NCBI GenBank assembly: GCA_045657205.1
Contig: JAZOSS010000088.1
Coordinates: 1 to 7,283, forward strand
Direction: 5' to 3'
DNA from: RGIG7213 sp045657205
GTDB taxonomy: Bacteria; Bacillota; Clostridia; Oscillospirales; CAG-272
DNA length: 7,283 nucleotides
In this document: one piece after another, positions 6,443 to 7,283 of the stretch
Numbering within the stretch: the first letter of the stretch is position 1
Layout: each line of letters starts with the position of its first letter
Made by a program: the position numbers and the translations under genes
Notes under the pieces: generated by a model
Databases searched by the model: none
Seen by the model: the letters and a program-made list of their open reading frames with translations, nothing else
Told to the model about the DNA's origin: nothing

Positions 6443-6611
6443 TTACAATATTGTAACTCGAATATTTAATGAAATCCTCGACAGCTCTGATGAAATCTTC
6501 GTCGTACCGCCTCAGATGAAATTTAATCCGTCTCTTCTATCCCGACGAAGTCGGATTTTATCGCGAAGCGATTTCATCCACCGAAGGTGGATTTCTTCCG
6601 CCATCGGCGGA
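6443..6611. repeat. Hairpin array, right block
   Basis: It begins with the perfect palindrome TTACAATATTGTAA (6443-6456). Four stem-loops with 3-nt loops follow further on: CCGAC-GAA-GTCGG (6542-6554), ATCGC-GAA-GCGAT (6560-6572), ATCCACC-GAA-GGTGGAT (6576-6592) and TCCGCC-ATC-GGCGGA (6597-6611). On the minus strand the loops read TTC, TTC, TTC and GAT, and AAATC or GAAATC motifs recur between units. TGAAAT also recurs at 6470, 6491 and 6517. GATGAAAT (6515-6522) pairs with ATTTCATC (6571-6578) around two of the hairpins. A 94-codon plus-strand frame that overlaps the array has no ribosome binding site and reads through the hairpins. Confidence 0.7.
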
Positions 6612-6618
6612 TTTAGTT

Positions 6619-6652
6619 AAAAAAGAGCACTTGCTTTTACAAGTGCTCTTTT
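6619..6652. terminator. Strong intrinsic terminator of the rRNA/tRNA operon
   Basis: The AGCACTTG/CAAGTGCT core extends through A and T runs on both sides to about 13 bp, with a 6-nt loop. It begins directly after the CCA end of tRNA-Asn in the direction of transcription, so it ends the leftward rRNA operon. The flanking A6 and T4 runs would allow action in both directions. Confidence 0.9.
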
Positions 6653-6654
6653 CA

Positions 6655-6730
6655 TGGCTCCCCCTGCTGGGCTTGAACCAGCGACATCATGATTAACAGT
6701 CATGCGCTCTACCGACTGAGCTAAGGAGGA
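6655..6730 (-). tRNA. tRNA-Asn (anticodon GTT)
   Basis: A complete cloverleaf: acceptor TCCTCCT pairs with AGGGGGA (one G-T pair), D arm AGCTCAGTCGGTAGAGC, anticodon stem CATGA/TCATG around loop CTGTTAA (anticodon GTT), and T arm CTGG-TTCAAGC-CCAG. Discriminator G is followed by an encoded CCA (6657-6655). It is the last gene of the rRNA operon, just before the terminator. Confidence 0.97.
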
Positions 6731-6751
6731 ATATTTCTTTTTAAGGGGTGA

Positions 6752-6777
6752 AAGCAAGCACATTTCTGTACTTGCTT
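6752..6777 (-). other. Hairpin between 5S rRNA and tRNA-Asn
   Basis: AAGCAAG and CTTGCTT pair, then after one mismatch ACA pairs with TGT around a 4-nt loop. No T tract follows on the minus strand, so it is unlikely to terminate. A role as an RNase processing site separating 5S rRNA from tRNA-Asn is plausible. Confidence 0.5.
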
Positions 6778-6784
6778 CCCTTGT

Positions 6785-7021
<237 letters not shown>

Positions 7022-7025
7022 TTTC

Positions 7026-7101
7026 TGGTGCACCTTCAGGGATTCGAACCCGGGACCCACTGATTAAGAGTCAGTTGCTCTACCAACTGAGCTAAAGGTG
7101 C
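7026..7101 (-). tRNA. tRNA-Lys (anticodon CTT)
   Basis: A complete cloverleaf: acceptor GCACCTT/AAGGTGC, D arm AGCTCAGTTGGTAGAGC, anticodon stem ACTGA/TCAGT around loop CTCTTAA (anticodon CTT, reads AAG), T arm GGG-TTCGAAT-CCC, discriminator A and encoded CCA (7028-7026). It sits between 23S and the 5S genes. Confidence 0.97.
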
Positions 7102-7149
7102 ATGTTCTCAGACGGTAGTCCGGATTATCATCCCGGCTCAAGCGACGAT

Positions 7150-7167
7150 CACTGAAAACCGAATAGG
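7150..7167 (-). other. Likely 3' arm of the 23S rRNA processing stem
   Basis: The 23S to tRNA-Lys spacer (7102-7215) contains, on the minus strand, CCTATTCGGTTTTCAGTG. In Firmicutes a sequence like CACTGAAAACCGAATA often precedes 23S, and would pair with this to form the stem cut by RNase III-type enzymes. The upstream arm is outside the window, so this is inferred from the family pattern. Confidence 0.5.
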
Positions 7168-7215
7168 AAGAGAAGAAAGCGTCACACAACAATCAAGTGA
7201 GAATGAACTATAGCA

Positions 7216-7283
7216 GTTCAAGCACTCGGTCTATTAGTATCGGTTAGCTGAACACATTACTGTGCTTACACCTCCGACCTATC
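7216..7283 (-). rRNA. rrl: 23S ribosomal RNA, 3' end (cut by window edge)
   Basis: The minus strand reads the conserved 23S terminus: GATAGGTCGGAGGTGTAAGC, then AGTAATGTGTTCAGCTAACC and GATACTAATAGACCGAGTGC, ending about TTGAAC. The exact 3' end is uncertain by a few bases. The rest of the gene lies to the right of the window. Confidence 0.95.

Noticed and set aside
6254..6611. CRISPR array
   Set aside because: The units are varied hairpins without a constant repeat and regular unique spacers, and no cas gene is present.
6336..6620. Plus-strand ORF of 94 residues in the hairpin region
   Set aside because: It runs through hairpins and a terminator, has no ribosome binding site, and its sequence is explained by the inverted repeats.
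6752..6777. Terminator between 5S rRNA and tRNA-Asn
   Set aside because: The hairpin lacks a following T tract, and a strong terminator lies after tRNA-Asn.

Overview
The window reads as a low-GC Firmicute, most likely a gut clostridium of the Ruminococcus/Oscillospiraceae kind. This is an inference from AT-rich spacers, GGAGG-type ribosome binding sites, LytTR, Ig-like lipoprotein and zinc-ribbon Hanks-kinase genes, and the 23S/5S rRNA type. Every gene I can support is on the minus strand, so transcription runs from right to left.

Right end (about 6619-7283): the 3' end of an rRNA operon. In transcription order it holds the last ~68 nt of 23S rRNA, a spacer with a likely processing-stem arm, tRNA-Lys(CTT), two tandem 116-nt 5S rRNA genes, tRNA-Asn(GTT) and a strong intrinsic terminator. 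The two 5S copies differ at only five bases, and four of these form two compensated pairs in helix I.

Middle (about 5114-6618): 1.5 kb without a convincing intact protein gene. It contains a dense array of small hairpins (6254-6611) in two blocks split by a bidirectional terminator. To its left is a promoter-to-terminator unit (about 6129 to 5621) holding only broken or very short membrane-peptide ORFs. Next comes an AT-rich stretch with a good promoter (5271-5300) for the gene cluster to the left.

Left part (1-5074): a tightly spaced five-gene cluster. In order it encodes a LytTR response regulator with a degenerate receiver, a lipoprotein with two bacterial Ig-like (BIG2-type) domains, a membrane-anchored zinc-ribbon pseudokinase with an extracytoplasmic Asp-rich 14-residue repeat tail, a zinc-ribbon Ser/Thr kinase anchored by its extreme C terminus, and the start of a second, similar kinase cut by the window edge. 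The pseudokinase aligns without gaps to the active kinase over the nucleotide-binding loop but has lost the loop glycines, the ATP lysine, HRD, the metal-binding Asn and the DFG glycine. I infer an envelope-linked signalling module: the lipoprotein and repeat tail lie outside the membrane, the pseudokinase acts as scaffold or allosteric partner, the two kinases give the output, and the LytTR protein may control expression. This cluster is the best candidate here for an undescribed system.
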